19,145 bases of DNA from a bacterium (GCA_004562175.1 SFRS01000001.1:1-19145), one strand, 5' to 3'; counted from the stretch's first letter, positions 6,596 to 13,976 are shown. Numbers and translations: made by a program. Notes: generated by a model from the letters alone, not told the origin.

Positions 6596-7581
6596 CAAGA
6601 GCAGTTGGTATTTTAGGCGTGGGACATTATGTTCCGGAAAAAACTCTGACTAATTTTGATTTGGAAAAAATGGTTGATACCAGTGACGAATGGATCACTG
6701 AGCGCACCGGTATCAAGCAAAGACATATTGCAGCTCCTGAGGAAGCAACCAGCGATTTAGCTTATAACGCAGCTGTGAAGGCTTTGGAGGACGCTAAGGT
6801 TTCCCCTGAGGAAATTGATTTGGTCATCGTGGGCACTGCCTCCAGCGACCACATTTTCCCGTCCACCGCGTGCTTGGTACAGGCTCGCTTGGGTGCGAAG
6901 AATGCGGCCGCCTTCGATTTGGCAGCAGGCTGCAGTGGCTTCGTGTACAGCCTGGCAGTGGCCAGCCAAATGGTGAAGACTGGCCTGTACAACAAGATTT
7001 TGATTATTGGTGCGGAGACTCTTTCTCGCATTATGAACTGGACTGATAGAAATACCTGCGTGCTCTTCGGCGATGGCGCCGGTGCAGCAGTGGTGGGCGA
7101 GGTTGAAGAGGGCTACGGCGTGCTGGGCATCGACATGGGTGCTGACGGCAACGGTGGCATTCATCTGTACCAGCCTGCGGGCGGCAGCCGCAAGCCGGCT
7201 TCCCCTGAAACCGTGGCTGCTAACGAGCACACTATTCACATGAATGGCACCGAAGTGTTCAAGTTTGCCATTCAAATCATGGGCAAAACCGCCAAGAAGG
7301 CCTTGGCTAATGCCGGCATGAAGCCCGAAGAGCTGGACATGCTCTTCCCTCATCAGGCTAATCTGCGCATTATCACCAGTGCTGCGAAGCGTTTGAAGCT
7401 GCCCATGGAAAAGGTGTGGGTAAACGTTGATAAATATGCCAATACCTCCGCTGCTTCCATTCCCATTGCTCTGTGCGAAGCACAGGCTGCAGGCAAGCTG
7501 AAGAAGGGCGACAACATTATCCTGGACGGCTTTGGTGCAGGCCTTACTTGGGCTGCCATTGTCCTGAAGTGGAGCAAGTAA
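6592..7581 (+). CDS. fabH: Beta-ketoacyl-ACP synthase III
   Basis: A 329-residue thiolase-fold condensing enzyme that starts fatty acid synthesis by joining acetyl- (or branched acyl-) CoA to malonyl-ACP. The catalytic triad is intact: C114 in AGCSGF, H254 in FPHQAN and N284 in YANTSAASI, with the usual 30-residue gap between His and Asn. The GDGAGA segment is also present. The primer preference (straight or branched) cannot be told from these motifs. Its ATG overlaps the plsX stop by four bases. About 80 bases separate it from fabD. Confidence 0.97.
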   Translation: MTRAVGILGVGHYVPEKTLTNFDLEKMVDTSDEWITERTGIKQRHIAAPEEATSDLAYNAAVKALEDAKVSPEEIDLVIVGTASSDHIFPSTACLVQARLGAKNAAAFDLAAGCSGFVYSLAVASQMVKTGLYNKILIIGAETLSRIMNWTDRNTCVLFGDGAGAAVVGEVEEGYGVLGIDMGADGNGGIHLYQPAGGSRKPASPETVAANEHTIHMNGTEVFKFAIQIMGKTAKKALANAGMKPEELDMLFPHQANLRIITSAAKRLKLPMEKVWVNVDKYANTSAASIPIALCEAQAAGKLKKGDNIILDGFGAGLTWAAIVLKWSK

Positions 7582-7610
7582 GATTTTTTTGCAGAAAATG
7601 CATTTGCCTA

Positions 7611-7639
7611 TAGAAGGTTTTGTTATTAGCGAGTATAAT
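7611..7639 (+). promoter_or_regulatory. Possible internal promoter before fabD
   Basis: A perfect TATAAT lies at 7634-7639 in the short fabH-fabD gap, 23 bases before the fabD ATG. The -35 position at 17-bp spacing (TAGAAG) matches poorly, so activity is uncertain. Confidence 0.3.
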
Positions 7640-7661
7640 TAGAGAAAGAGAGGTTTTTCCC

Positions 7662-8603
7662 ATGAGCAAGATTGCTTTCGTATTCCCGGGACAAGGCTCC
7701 CAAACTGTTGGTATGTGCAAGGCATTCTATGATGAATACCCTGTTGTAAGAGAGATTTTCGCTGAGGCTGATGAGGCTCTCGGCTATTCTATTAGCAAGA
7801 TGTGCTTTGAAGGTCCTGCTTCTGATTTGCAGCTGACCGCCAACACCCAGCCTGCCATCCTCACTGCCAGCACCGCTTGCGGCGCTGTGCTGAAGGAGCA
7901 TGGCATCAGCTGCGCTGTGGCCGCCGGCCACAGCTTGGGCGAGTATTCCGCTCTGGTGAATGTGGGTGCTATGAAGTTCGCTGACGCTGTTGTGGCAGTG
8001 CACAAGCGTGGCCAGTTCATGCAAGAGGCTGTACCCGTGGGCGAAGGCTCCATGGCTGCAGTTTTGGGCTTGGACAGCGACAAGATCGTGGAAATCTGCA
8101 AGGCTGTTGAGGCTGAAATGGGCGCAGCTGTGCAGGCTGTAAACTTCAACTGCCCCGGCCAAGTAGTAATCGCCGGCGCTGTTGACCCCGTGAACAAGGC
8201 TATCGAAGCTCTGAAGGCTGCCGGTGCTAAGCGTGCCGTGCTGCTGCCCGTAAGCGCTCCTTTCCACAGCACCTTGATGCAGCCCGCTGCTGACCGTCTG
8301 GCAGAGGTTTTGGATCCTATGGAAATTAAGGACATCGTGATTCCTGTGGTTGCCAACGTGAACGCTTTGGAAGTAACCAGCGGCGAAGAAATCAAGAAGC
8401 TCCTCATTAAGCAAGCTGCTAGCCCGGTACTGTGGGAAACCTCCGTGCGCAACATGGTTGCGGGCGGCGTGGACACCTTCGTTGAGGTTGGCCCCGGCAA
8501 GGTACTCACCGGCTTCACCAAGAAGATTGCTAAGGGCATGACCGCTCTGAACGTAGAAGACCCGGCAAGCTTAGAGAAAACTCTGGCTGCATTGAAGGCG
8601 TAA
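7662..8603 (+). CDS. fabD: Malonyl-CoA:ACP transacylase
   Basis: A 313-residue acyltransferase that moves the malonyl group from CoA to ACP, supplying the elongation unit. The N-terminal FPGQGSQ, the nucleophile S91 in GHSLGEYSAL and H202 in APFHS are all present, at positions one residue off those of E. coli FabD. I chose ATG 7662 (MSKIAFVFPGQG), eight bases after GAGAGG. An in-frame upstream start at 7620 would add 14 unlike residues that overlap a possible promoter. It is the fourth gene of the fapR operon and is followed by an unusually long 206-base gap before fabG. Confidence 0.96.
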   Translation: MSKIAFVFPGQGSQTVGMCKAFYDEYPVVREIFAEADEALGYSISKMCFEGPASDLQLTANTQPAILTASTACGAVLKEHGISCAVAAGHSLGEYSALVNVGAMKFADAVVAVHKRGQFMQEAVPVGEGSMAAVLGLDSDKIVEICKAVEAEMGAAVQAVNFNCPGQVVIAGAVDPVNKAIEALKAAGAKRAVLLPVSAPFHSTLMQPAADRLAEVLDPMEIKDIVIPVVANVNALEVTSGEEIKKLLIKQAASPVLWETSVRNMVAGGVDTFVEVGPGKVLTGFTKKIAKGMTALNVEDPASLEKTLAALKA

Positions 8604-8809
8604 AAAATTTCGTCACAATGCTTAGAGTGCGTTAGATGCGAGCAAAGTCGACAAGCCACGACCCATGTGGTCACAAGCGCAGTGCAGTGAGCACATGTTG
8701 GTCGCGCTGTACCCTTGGGTGCGACGGCGTATGAATAATACTCCTAGGAGACTTTGTGAAGCAGATGGCGTGCTATAAGCATTGCCTAAGGGAAGAAAGG
8801 AAAAGGTTT
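8604..8809 (+). promoter_or_regulatory. Structured noncoding gap between fabD and fabG
   Basis: The longest gap inside the fatty acid operon. A long imperfect hairpin spans 8659-8704: CGACC, CATGTG and TCAC pair with GTGA, CACATG and GGTCG, with one G-G mismatch and a 2-base bulge. A second helix, GTCGC (8701-8705) with GCGAC (8721-8725) plus inner ACC/GGT, shares bases 8701-8704 with the first, so the two cannot form together. CTCCTAGGAG (8741-8750), a palindrome, includes a Shine-Dalgarno sequence before an in-frame GTG at 8756. No known RNA family is recognised. Confidence 0.4.
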
Positions 8810-9553
8810 ATGAAACTTGAAGGCAAGAAAGCGCTGGTAACCGGCGCATCCCGCGGCATCGGCCGCGCTATCGCTTTGGCCCTGGCCGCTGAAGGCGCCG
8901 ACGTAGTGGTTAACTACGCTGGCAGCGAAGCTGCCGCTAAAGCAGTTGCTGCTGAAATCGAGGCTATGGGCCGCAAGGCTCTGGTGCTCCAGGCTGATAT
9001 TTCCTCCAACGAGGCTGCTACCGCTATGGTGGACGCTGCTGTGAAGGAATTTGGTCGCATTGATATTCTCGTTAACAACGCCGGTATCACTCGTGACGGC
9101 CTCCTGATGCGCATGAAGGAGGAGGATTGGGACGCTGTGCTCACCACCAACCTGAAGGGCGTATTTAACTGCACCAAGGCTGCTGTAAAATACATGATGA
9201 AGCAAAAGGCTGGCCGCATCGTCAGCATCAGCTCCGTTGTAGGCGTGATGGGCAACGCTGGTCAAGCTAACTACGCTGCTGCTAAGGCAGGCGTGCTGGG
9301 CTTCACCAAGGCTGTGGCTAAAGAGGTTGCTGCTCGCGGCATCACCGTGAACGCCATCGCTCCTGGCTTCATTCAAACCGATATGACTGCCGTTCTCAGC
9401 GAGAAGGTAGTTGAGGGTATGCTGAATACTATTCCTTTACATAAATTGGGAGATCCTGAAGATATTGCCAAGGCTGTTGTCTTCCTTGTGAGCGACGACG
9501 CCAAATATATAACCGGACAGACTTTACATGTCGACGGTGGTATGGTAATGTAA
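8810..9553 (+). CDS. fabG: 3-oxoacyl-ACP reductase
   Basis: A 247-residue short-chain dehydrogenase that reduces 3-oxoacyl-ACP with NADPH in each elongation cycle. TGASRGIGRAIA is the cofactor-binding glycine motif. The catalytic residues S142, Y155 and K159 (YAAAK) fall at exactly the E. coli FabG positions, and NNAGI is present. ATG 8810 (MKLEGKKALVTG) gives the standard length and has AAAGGA eight bases upstream. An in-frame GTG at 8756, behind a good TAGGAG, would add 18 residues (MKQMACYKHCLREERKRF) that are atypical of FabG; see findings. It lies between the structured gap and acpP. Confidence 0.96.
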   Translation: MKLEGKKALVTGASRGIGRAIALALAAEGADVVVNYAGSEAAAKAVAAEIEAMGRKALVLQADISSNEAATAMVDAAVKEFGRIDILVNNAGITRDGLLMRMKEEDWDAVLTTNLKGVFNCTKAAVKYMMKQKAGRIVSISSVVGVMGNAGQANYAAAKAGVLGFTKAVAKEVAARGITVNAIAPGFIQTDMTAVLSEKVVEGMLNTIPLHKLGDPEDIAKAVVFLVSDDAKYITGQTLHVDGGMVM

Positions 9554-9600
9554 TAAGGCAAGCATTGCACATTTTGCCTAGTGGAAGGAGGTGAATCGTA

Positions 9601-9831
9601 ATGAGCACTTTCGAAAAAGTAAGAGACATCACTGTTGAACAACTGAGCGTTGACGCTGACGAAGTAAAGATGGAATCCGCTTTCATCGATGACCTCGGCG
9701 CTGACTCCCTCGACATCGTTGAACTGATCATGGCTTTCGAAGAGGAATTCGGTGTTGAAATTCCTGATGAAAAAGCTGAAAAGATTCGCACTGTAGCTGA
9801 CGCTGTTAAGCTGCTGGATGAAGAAAAATAA
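9601..9831 (+). CDS. acpP: Acyl carrier protein
   Basis: A 76-residue acidic protein that carries growing acyl chains on a 4'-phosphopantetheine arm. The attachment serine is S36 in the invariant [10 protein letters not shown] motif. Length and acidity are typical. The ribosome binding site is the full anti-16S complement AAGGAGGTGA (9585-9594), the strongest in the operon, six bases before the ATG, which suits the high demand for ACP. A 3' hairpin (9855-9875) without a U-tract follows it. Confidence 0.98.
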   Translation: MSTFEKVRDITVEQLSVDADEVKMESAFIDDLGADSLDIVELIMAFEEEFGVEIPDEKAEKIRTVADAVKLLDEEK

Positions 9832-9854
9832 TTTGCTTTACTGGCTTATGTTTA

Positions 9855-9875
9855 GGGGAGCCCTTATGGCTCCCC
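9855..9875 (+). promoter_or_regulatory. Hairpin between acpP and the fabK-like gene
   Basis: GGGGAGCC (9855-9862) pairs perfectly with GGCTCCCC (9868-9875) around a 5-base loop. No T run follows, so it is not a normal Rho-independent terminator. It may protect the acpP 3' end or mark a processing site, allowing acpP to exceed its downstream genes. Confidence 0.45.
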
Positions 9876-9914
9876 CGACACAAGCTACTTTGGTCCTGAA
9901 ATGGGGGATATTTG

Positions 9915-10865
9915 TTGAAACTACCAGTGCTGAAAATCGGTAAACTGATTGCTCAAGTACCGATTGTACAAGGAGGCATGGCTATTAGGCTGTCCACTGC
10001 CCGTCTGGCAGCAGCTGTAGCAAATGAGGGCGGTATCGGCCTGATTGCTGCATCCGGCATGAGCTGTGATGAGCTGCGCAAGGAGATTCGTGTGGCACGT
10101 GAGTTGACCGGTGGTAAGGGTATCATTGGTATTAACTGCATGTTTGCTGCAAGGGCATTTTTGGAGCTGATTACCACTGCCGCAGAAGAAAAAATTGATT
10201 TAATCGTGGCCGGCGCCGGTTTTTCAAGAGATATTTTTGCCGTCGGACGTAAATATGGTGTTGAAGTAGTACCTATTGTATCTTCTGTAAAGCTGGCTAA
10301 AATATCTGAAAAGCTGGGTGCATCTGCTATCGTTGTTGAAGGCACCGAAGCAGGTGGTCATCTTGGTACCCAACAATCCATTAAAGAAATTCTTCCGGAA
10401 ATTGTAAAATCCGTTAATATACCTGTTATTGCTGCTGGCGGTGCTGTGTGCGGCCAGGATGTAGCAGACCTTTTGAATTTGGGTGCCAGTGGTGTGCAAA
10501 TGGGCAGTCGTTTTGCTGCCAGCGAGGAATCTAATGGCGCACCGGCCCTGAAGGAATTTTATTTGAAAATGACAAAAGAAGATGTTGTGCAAATCGATAG
10601 CCCCGTAGGCTATAAGGGTCGCGCCATTCGCAATCCCTTTGCCCAATTATCTTTGGAAAATAGAGCTCCCAAACCTACCCAATGCGATTTGTGCCTGAAG
10701 CATTGTACCCACAGCTTCTGCATTATTCGCGCTTTGACCCGCGCCCAACAGGGTGACGTGGAAACCGGCCTGGTATTTACCGGTGCCAATATGTGGAAAA
10801 TCAAGGAGATTTTGCCGGTAAAAGAAATTTTCCGCAGAATCAAAGAAGATATCGCAAAAATTTAA
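9915..10865 (+). CDS. fabK: FabK-like enoyl-ACP reductase II (nitronate monooxygenase/2-nitropropane dioxygenase-fold flavoprotein)
   Basis: A 316-residue TIM-barrel FMN protein. PIVQGGMA near the N terminus, EAGGHLG around residue 146 and AAGG with GVQMGSRF belong to the FabK/NPD family. FabK reduces trans-2-enoyl-ACP with NAD(P)H, and this is the only enoyl reductase candidate in the operon. Unlike pneumococcal FabK, the C-terminal region holds four cysteines, C257, C260, C264 and C269 (CX2CX3CX4C), suggesting a bound metal or iron-sulfur centre. I chose TTG 9915 (MKLPVLKIG) because GGGGGA (9903-9908) is six bases away; the adjacent TTG at 9912 is closer than ideal. It could instead be a different NPD-family oxidoreductase; operon position favours FabK. 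Confidence 0.75.
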   Translation: MKLPVLKIGKLIAQVPIVQGGMAIRLSTARLAAAVANEGGIGLIAASGMSCDELRKEIRVARELTGGKGIIGINCMFAARAFLELITTAAEEKIDLIVAGAGFSRDIFAVGRKYGVEVVPIVSSVKLAKISEKLGASAIVVEGTEAGGHLGTQQSIKEILPEIVKSVNIPVIAAGGAVCGQDVADLLNLGASGVQMGSRFAASEESNGAPALKEFYLKMTKEDVVQIDSPVGYKGRAIRNPFAQLSLENRAPKPTQCDLCLKHCTHSFCIIRALTRAQQGDVETGLVFTGANMWKIKEILPVKEIFRRIKEDIAKI

Positions 10866-10882
10866 CTACGAGGTGAATAATT

Positions 10883-12142
10883 TTGAGTAAAAGAAGAGTT
10901 GTTGTAACCGGCGTTGGCCCTGTAACTCCTATTGGTATCGGCAAAGAAACCTTTTGGAGCAACCTGGTTGCCGGCAAATCCGGCGTAGGCCCCATTACCC
11001 AATTTGATACTGAGGGCTTCACCGTGAAGATTGCTGCTGAAGTAAAGGATTTTGACTATACTGCTTATATCGACAAAAAAGAAGGCAAACGCATGGACCG
11101 CGTAACCCAATTGGCAGTTGCTGCTGCTAAATTGGCTATCGAGGACGCTAAGCTGGATATGAGCAAGGAAAATGCTATGCGCTGTGGCGTGTGCGTTGGC
11201 AGCGGCATTGGCGGCATTCATACCTTCCTGGACCAATCCTTGAAGTATGGCGCTAAGGGCCCCTCCAAAATCAGCCCCTTCTTCATTCCTATGGAAATCC
11301 CCAACATGAGCGCCGGTCAAATTGCTATTGCCTGCGGTCTGAAGGGCCCCAACACTGCTATTGTTACCGCTTGCGCAACCGGCACCAACTGCATTGGCGA
11401 CGCTCTGCGCACCATTCAATATGGTGATGCTGATGTAATGCTGGCCGGCGGCACCGAAGCAGCTGTTTCCCCCGTGGCTATTGCTGGCTTTGCTAACATG
11501 AAGGCACTGTCCACTAATAACGACAACCCTGAGCAGGCTTCCTGCCCCTTCGATAAAAAGCGTGATGGCTTCGTTTTAGGCGAAGGCGCTGGCGTGCTGG
11601 TTCTGGAAGAGCTGGAGCATGCTAAGGCTCGTGGCGCACACATTTATGCTGAGCTGGCTGGCTTTGCTATGAACTGCGACGCTTACCACATCACCGCTCC
11701 GGACCCCACCGGCGAAACCCCGGCTGCCTGCGTACAGGCTGCTATTGATGACGCTGGCGTAAAACCGGAGGAGGTTGATTACATCAACGCTCACGGCACC
11801 TCCACCCATCGCAACGATTTGGGCGAAACCATTGCCTTCAAGAAGGTCTTCGGCGAGCACGCTTACAAGCTGAGCATCAGCTCCAACAAATCCATGATCG
11901 GCCACCTGTTGGGCGCTGCCGGCGGTGTTGAAGCTATTGCTACTGCTTTGACCATTGAAAACAATATTGTTCCTCCCACCATCAACTACAAGGACCAAGA
12001 TTTGGACGACCCGGAAGGCGTACTGGATCTGGACTACACTCCCAACGTTGCCCGTGAACGTGTTGTCAACGTTGCTTTGAGCGACAACCTGGGCTTTGGT
12101 GGCCACAACGCTGCTATCGTTCTGAAAAAATACGTTGGCTAA
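10883..12142 (+). CDS. fabF: Beta-ketoacyl-ACP synthase II
   Basis: A 419-residue thiolase-fold condensing enzyme that elongates acyl-ACP with malonyl-ACP. The catalytic set is intact: C164 in TACATGTN, H304 in NAHGTST and H341 in [11 protein letters not shown], each one residue from the E. coli FabF numbering. Length is normal. It begins with TTG at 10883, six bases after GAGGTGA; the next residues ([17 protein letters not shown]) match the family start, so no upstream or downstream ATG is better. It follows the fabK-like gene by 17 bases and ends just before rnc. Confidence 0.97.
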   Translation: MSKRRVVVTGVGPVTPIGIGKETFWSNLVAGKSGVGPITQFDTEGFTVKIAAEVKDFDYTAYIDKKEGKRMDRVTQLAVAAAKLAIEDAKLDMSKENAMRCGVCVGSGIGGIHTFLDQSLKYGAKGPSKISPFFIPMEIPNMSAGQIAIACGLKGPNTAIVTACATGTNCIGDALRTIQYGDADVMLAGGTEAAVSPVAIAGFANMKALSTNNDNPEQASCPFDKKRDGFVLGEGAGVLVLEELEHAKARGAHIYAELAGFAMNCDAYHITAPDPTGETPAACVQAAIDDAGVKPEEVDYINAHGTSTHRNDLGETIAFKKVFGEHAYKLSISSNKSMIGHLLGAAGGVEAIATALTIENNIVPPTINYKDQDLDDPEGVLDLDYTPNVARERVVNVALSDNLGFGGHNAAIVLKKYVG

Positions 12143-12158
12143 AAGCGGGATGATTGTC

Positions 12159-12872
12159 ATGCAGGAGAAGCGTAAGCAGCAGCTGGCAGGCTTCTGCGCC
12201 AGTCAAAATATCCAGATGCGTGATTTGGAGCTGCTGGAGATGGCGTTGACCCACACCTCCTATGCCCACGAGGCTAAGCAGAATCCCAAACCCCAGCATA
12301 ATGAGCGCATTGAGTTTTTAGGTGACTCGGTGCTCAGCGTGATTGTCAGCACCTATATGTTTAAGCATTTTCCGGAGCTGGCCGAAGGCCAGCTGACCAA
12401 GCTGCGTGCCCATTTGGTGTGCGAGGGCTCCCTCTATACCTTTGCCAAGAAGATTGGCTTAGGGGAGCTGCTGCTTTTGGGCAAGGGCGAGGAGCTGAGC
12501 GGAGGACGGGAGCGTCCCTCCATTTTGGCCGACGCCTTTGAATCGGTGTTGGGAGCTATCTATTTGGATCAAGGCTTTGCCGTGGCCCAAAGATATCTGC
12601 TCAATATGATGCAGCCGGAAATAGATTATGTGTGCCGTCATGGCATTTACACGGACTACAAGACTCGCCTGCAAGAGTTTTTGCAGCGGGATGGGGATGT
12701 GGACATCTCCTACCAGCTTTTGGGTAGCACCGGTCCTGAGCACAATAAAATCTTTACCTCCGAGGTTATGGTGGAGGGCAAGGTCATTGGTGAGGGTCAG
12801 GGTCGTACCAAGAAAGACTCGGAGCAGCATGCAGCGCAGCAAGCGTTAGCGCAGCTGCATGTGCAGCGGTAA
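12159..12872 (+). CDS. rnc: Ribonuclease III
   Basis: A 237-residue double-strand-specific endonuclease for rRNA and mRNA processing. The N-terminal catalytic domain carries the signature HNERIEFLGDSVL and the second acidic site in ADAFESVLGAIYLD. The C-terminal double-stranded RNA-binding domain runs from about residue 165 (DYKTRLQEFLQ) to the end, with the TKKDSEQHAAQQAL helix. ATG 12159 is chosen because GGGATGA provides a Shine-Dalgarno-like sequence; an in-frame ATG at 12150 lacks spacing for one. The gene lies 16 bases after fabF and is last in the operon, as rnc often is in Firmicutes. Confidence 0.95.
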   Translation: MQEKRKQQLAGFCASQNIQMRDLELLEMALTHTSYAHEAKQNPKPQHNERIEFLGDSVLSVIVSTYMFKHFPELAEGQLTKLRAHLVCEGSLYTFAKKIGLGELLLLGKGEELSGGRERPSILADAFESVLGAIYLDQGFAVAQRYLLNMMQPEIDYVCRHGIYTDYKTRLQEFLQRDGDVDISYQLLGSTGPEHNKIFTSEVMVEGKVIGEGQGRTKKDSEQHAAQQALAQLHVQR

Positions 12873-12903
12873 GCTGTGCCTAGTGACGGACAAGCAGTTC
12901 ATC

Positions 12904-12919
12904 TGTGACGGATATCACA
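12904..12919. promoter_or_regulatory. Crp/Fnr-like palindrome upstream of the cyclase gene
   Basis: TGTGACGGATATCACA is a perfect TGTGA-N6-TCACA inverted repeat, the core of the Crp consensus; the arms extend one more base each side. It is centred about 100 bp before the predicted cyclase transcription start. It might equally be a small RNA hairpin in the rnc 3' end. Confidence 0.4.
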
Positions 12920-12937
12920 GAAAATTGTTACAAAATT

Positions 12938-12977
12938 AACGTCTCAAGCCTTTTTCGAAGGGCTTGGGACGTTTTTT
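12938..12977 (+). terminator. Rho-independent terminator of the fapR-rnc operon
   Basis: AACGTCTCAAGCC (12938-12950) pairs with GGCTTGGGACGTT (12961-12973), one T-G wobble included, and runs into TTTTTT at 12972-12977. Confidence 0.93.
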
Positions 12978-12978
12978 A

Positions 12979-13007
12979 TTTACAAAGCTTGCATTTAATG
13001 GTAGAAT
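12979..13007 (+). promoter_or_regulatory. Promoter of the cyclase-family gene
   Basis: TTTACA (12979-12984) and TAGAAT (13002-13007) with a 17-bp spacer, plus TG at 12999-13000 (extended -10). It begins two bases after the operon terminator. CTATATAG (13017-13024), a small palindrome, lies near the expected transcription start. Confidence 0.8.
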
Positions 13008-13057
13008 TAACCCACCTATATAGTAGGATTATAGTGAAATCAAATGAGGTGGATGTA

Positions 13058-13825
13058 ATGACTTATAAGCTGTGGAACATTTTAGACGAATTAAAGGCTC
13101 CTGAATACGAATGGGTGGAGCTGTCCCATTCTTTGAATAACGAGAGCCCCTTCTGGGCCGGTATTCCTGAGGGCAGCGTGGAGCTGGGCAAAACCGTTTT
13201 TGATTGGGGCAACCCCATGCTGGAATGCCTGATCCAAACCTTTAAATTTCCCGGGCAATTTGGTACCCATATCGATTTCCCCGGCCATTTTGATAAAGCA
13301 GGCGTGCTCTCCGAGGCCTTTGGTCCCAACAGCATGATTATGCCCCTGTGCGTTATTGATGTGACTGCCAAGGTTGCTGAGGATGTACATTATGCTGTGA
13401 CTGTGGATGATATTAAGGAATACGAGGCTAAATATGGTCAGATTCCTGAAGGTGCTTTTGTAGCTCTCTACACCGGCTGGGGCAAGAACTGGCCCGATAT
13501 GAACAAGCTCAGCGGCATTGCTGAGGATGGCAGCGAAAACTTCCCGGGCTGGTCCTTGGAAGCGCTGAAGTTCCTCTTCGAAGAGCGCAAGATTGCGGCT
13601 AACGGCCATGAAACTCTGGATACCGATGCCAGCGCACTGGCTGCTGCTGCCGGCGATTTGGCTTGTGAGCGCTATGTGTTGAGTGCAGGCAAGCTGCAAA
13701 TCGAGGTGTTGGATAATTTGGACAAGGTTGCTCCTGCGGGCGCCCTGTTGATTGCCTCCTGGCCGCGCATTGAGGGCGCAACCGGTCTGCCGGCTAGAGT
13801 TGTGGCTATTACTCCGAAAAAATAG
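13058..13825 (+). CDS. Metal-dependent cyclase-family hydrolase (KynB-like fold, unknown substrate)
   Basis: A 255-residue protein of the putative cyclase/kynurenine formamidase family. Its metal motif reads QFGTHIDFPGH: H71, D73 and H77 are kept, but the first His of the usual HxGTHxDxPxH is Gln (Q67). A second site GHETLDTDA has H184 and E185. I recall a subfamily with the same FGTH and GHETxDTD pairing, so the Gln is probably a subfamily trait rather than decay. Members hydrolyse amides or cyclic compounds such as N-formylkynurenine or isatin; the substrate here is unknown. ATG 13058 follows GAGGTGG at five bases. The frame is open upstream to 12905, but that stretch covers the rnc terminator and this gene's promoter. 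It is a single-gene unit with no functional partner nearby. Confidence 0.85.
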   Translation: MTYKLWNILDELKAPEYEWVELSHSLNNESPFWAGIPEGSVELGKTVFDWGNPMLECLIQTFKFPGQFGTHIDFPGHFDKAGVLSEAFGPNSMIMPLCVIDVTAKVAEDVHYAVTVDDIKEYEAKYGQIPEGAFVALYTGWGKNWPDMNKLSGIAEDGSENFPGWSLEALKFLFEERKIAANGHETLDTDASALAAAAGDLACERYVLSAGKLQIEVLDNLDKVAPAGALLIASWPRIEGATGLPARVVAITPKK

Positions 13826-13831
13826 AAATTT

Positions 13832-13895
13832 GACTGAGGCGTGAGAGAAAACCCCTCAGTCGCCTGCGGCGACAGCTCCCCTTTAAAGGGGAGCC
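13832..13895. repeat. Composite palindromic repeat (REP/MITE-like)
   Basis: Three inverted repeats in a row: GACTGAGG (13832-13839) with CCTCAGTC (13854-13861); GTCGCC-TGC-GGCGAC (13859-13873); and the perfect 20-base palindrome GCTCCCCTTTAAAGGGGAGC (13875-13894). The first two overlap by three bases. The wording closely resembles repeats I remember from intergenic regions of many gut Firmicutes. It is noncoding here and sits between the cyclase stop and its terminator. Confidence 0.65.
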
Positions 13896-13907
13896 ATTAG
13901 TTAGGTT

Positions 13908-13941
13908 GCGTACATAGATGTCACGTCTATGTACGCTTTTT
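13908..13941 (+). terminator. Rho-independent terminator of the cyclase gene
   Basis: A perfect 11-bp stem, GCGTACATAGA (13908-13918) with TCTATGTACGC (13926-13936), closes a 7-base loop and is followed by TTTTTC. Confidence 0.93.
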
Positions 13942-13965
13942 CTTTAATCTTGGGCTGTTTCATGT

Positions 13966-13976
13966 TATAATATAAT
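13966..13976 (+). promoter_or_regulatory. Promoter of the rapZ-yvcK-whiA operon
   Basis: Two overlapping TATAAT boxes (13966-13971 and 13971-13976); the first is preceded by TGT at 13963-13965, an extended -10. The -35 at 17-bp spacing is poor (TTTAAT, 13943-13948). The leader to ATG 14012 would be some 30 nt. Confidence 0.7.

Noticed and set aside
6757..7353. Minus-strand open frame of 198 codons opposite fabH
   Set aside because: Low-complexity His/Ala/Ser composition typical of an antisense shadow; no motif or start signal.
7620..7661. Fourteen-residue N-terminal extension of FabD
   Set aside because: It overlaps a TATAAT box, lacks a ribosome binding site, and ATG 7662 gives the normal FabD start.
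7784..8674. Long minus-strand open frames opposite fabD (296 and 262 codons)
   Set aside because: They are mirror frames of a strongly codon-biased gene, have no family motifs or ribosome binding site, and fabD itself is fully supported.
12905..13057. Upstream extension of the cyclase gene by 51 codons
   Set aside because: It would cover the rnc terminator and the cyclase promoter, and the ATG at 13058 has a good ribosome binding site and family-like start.
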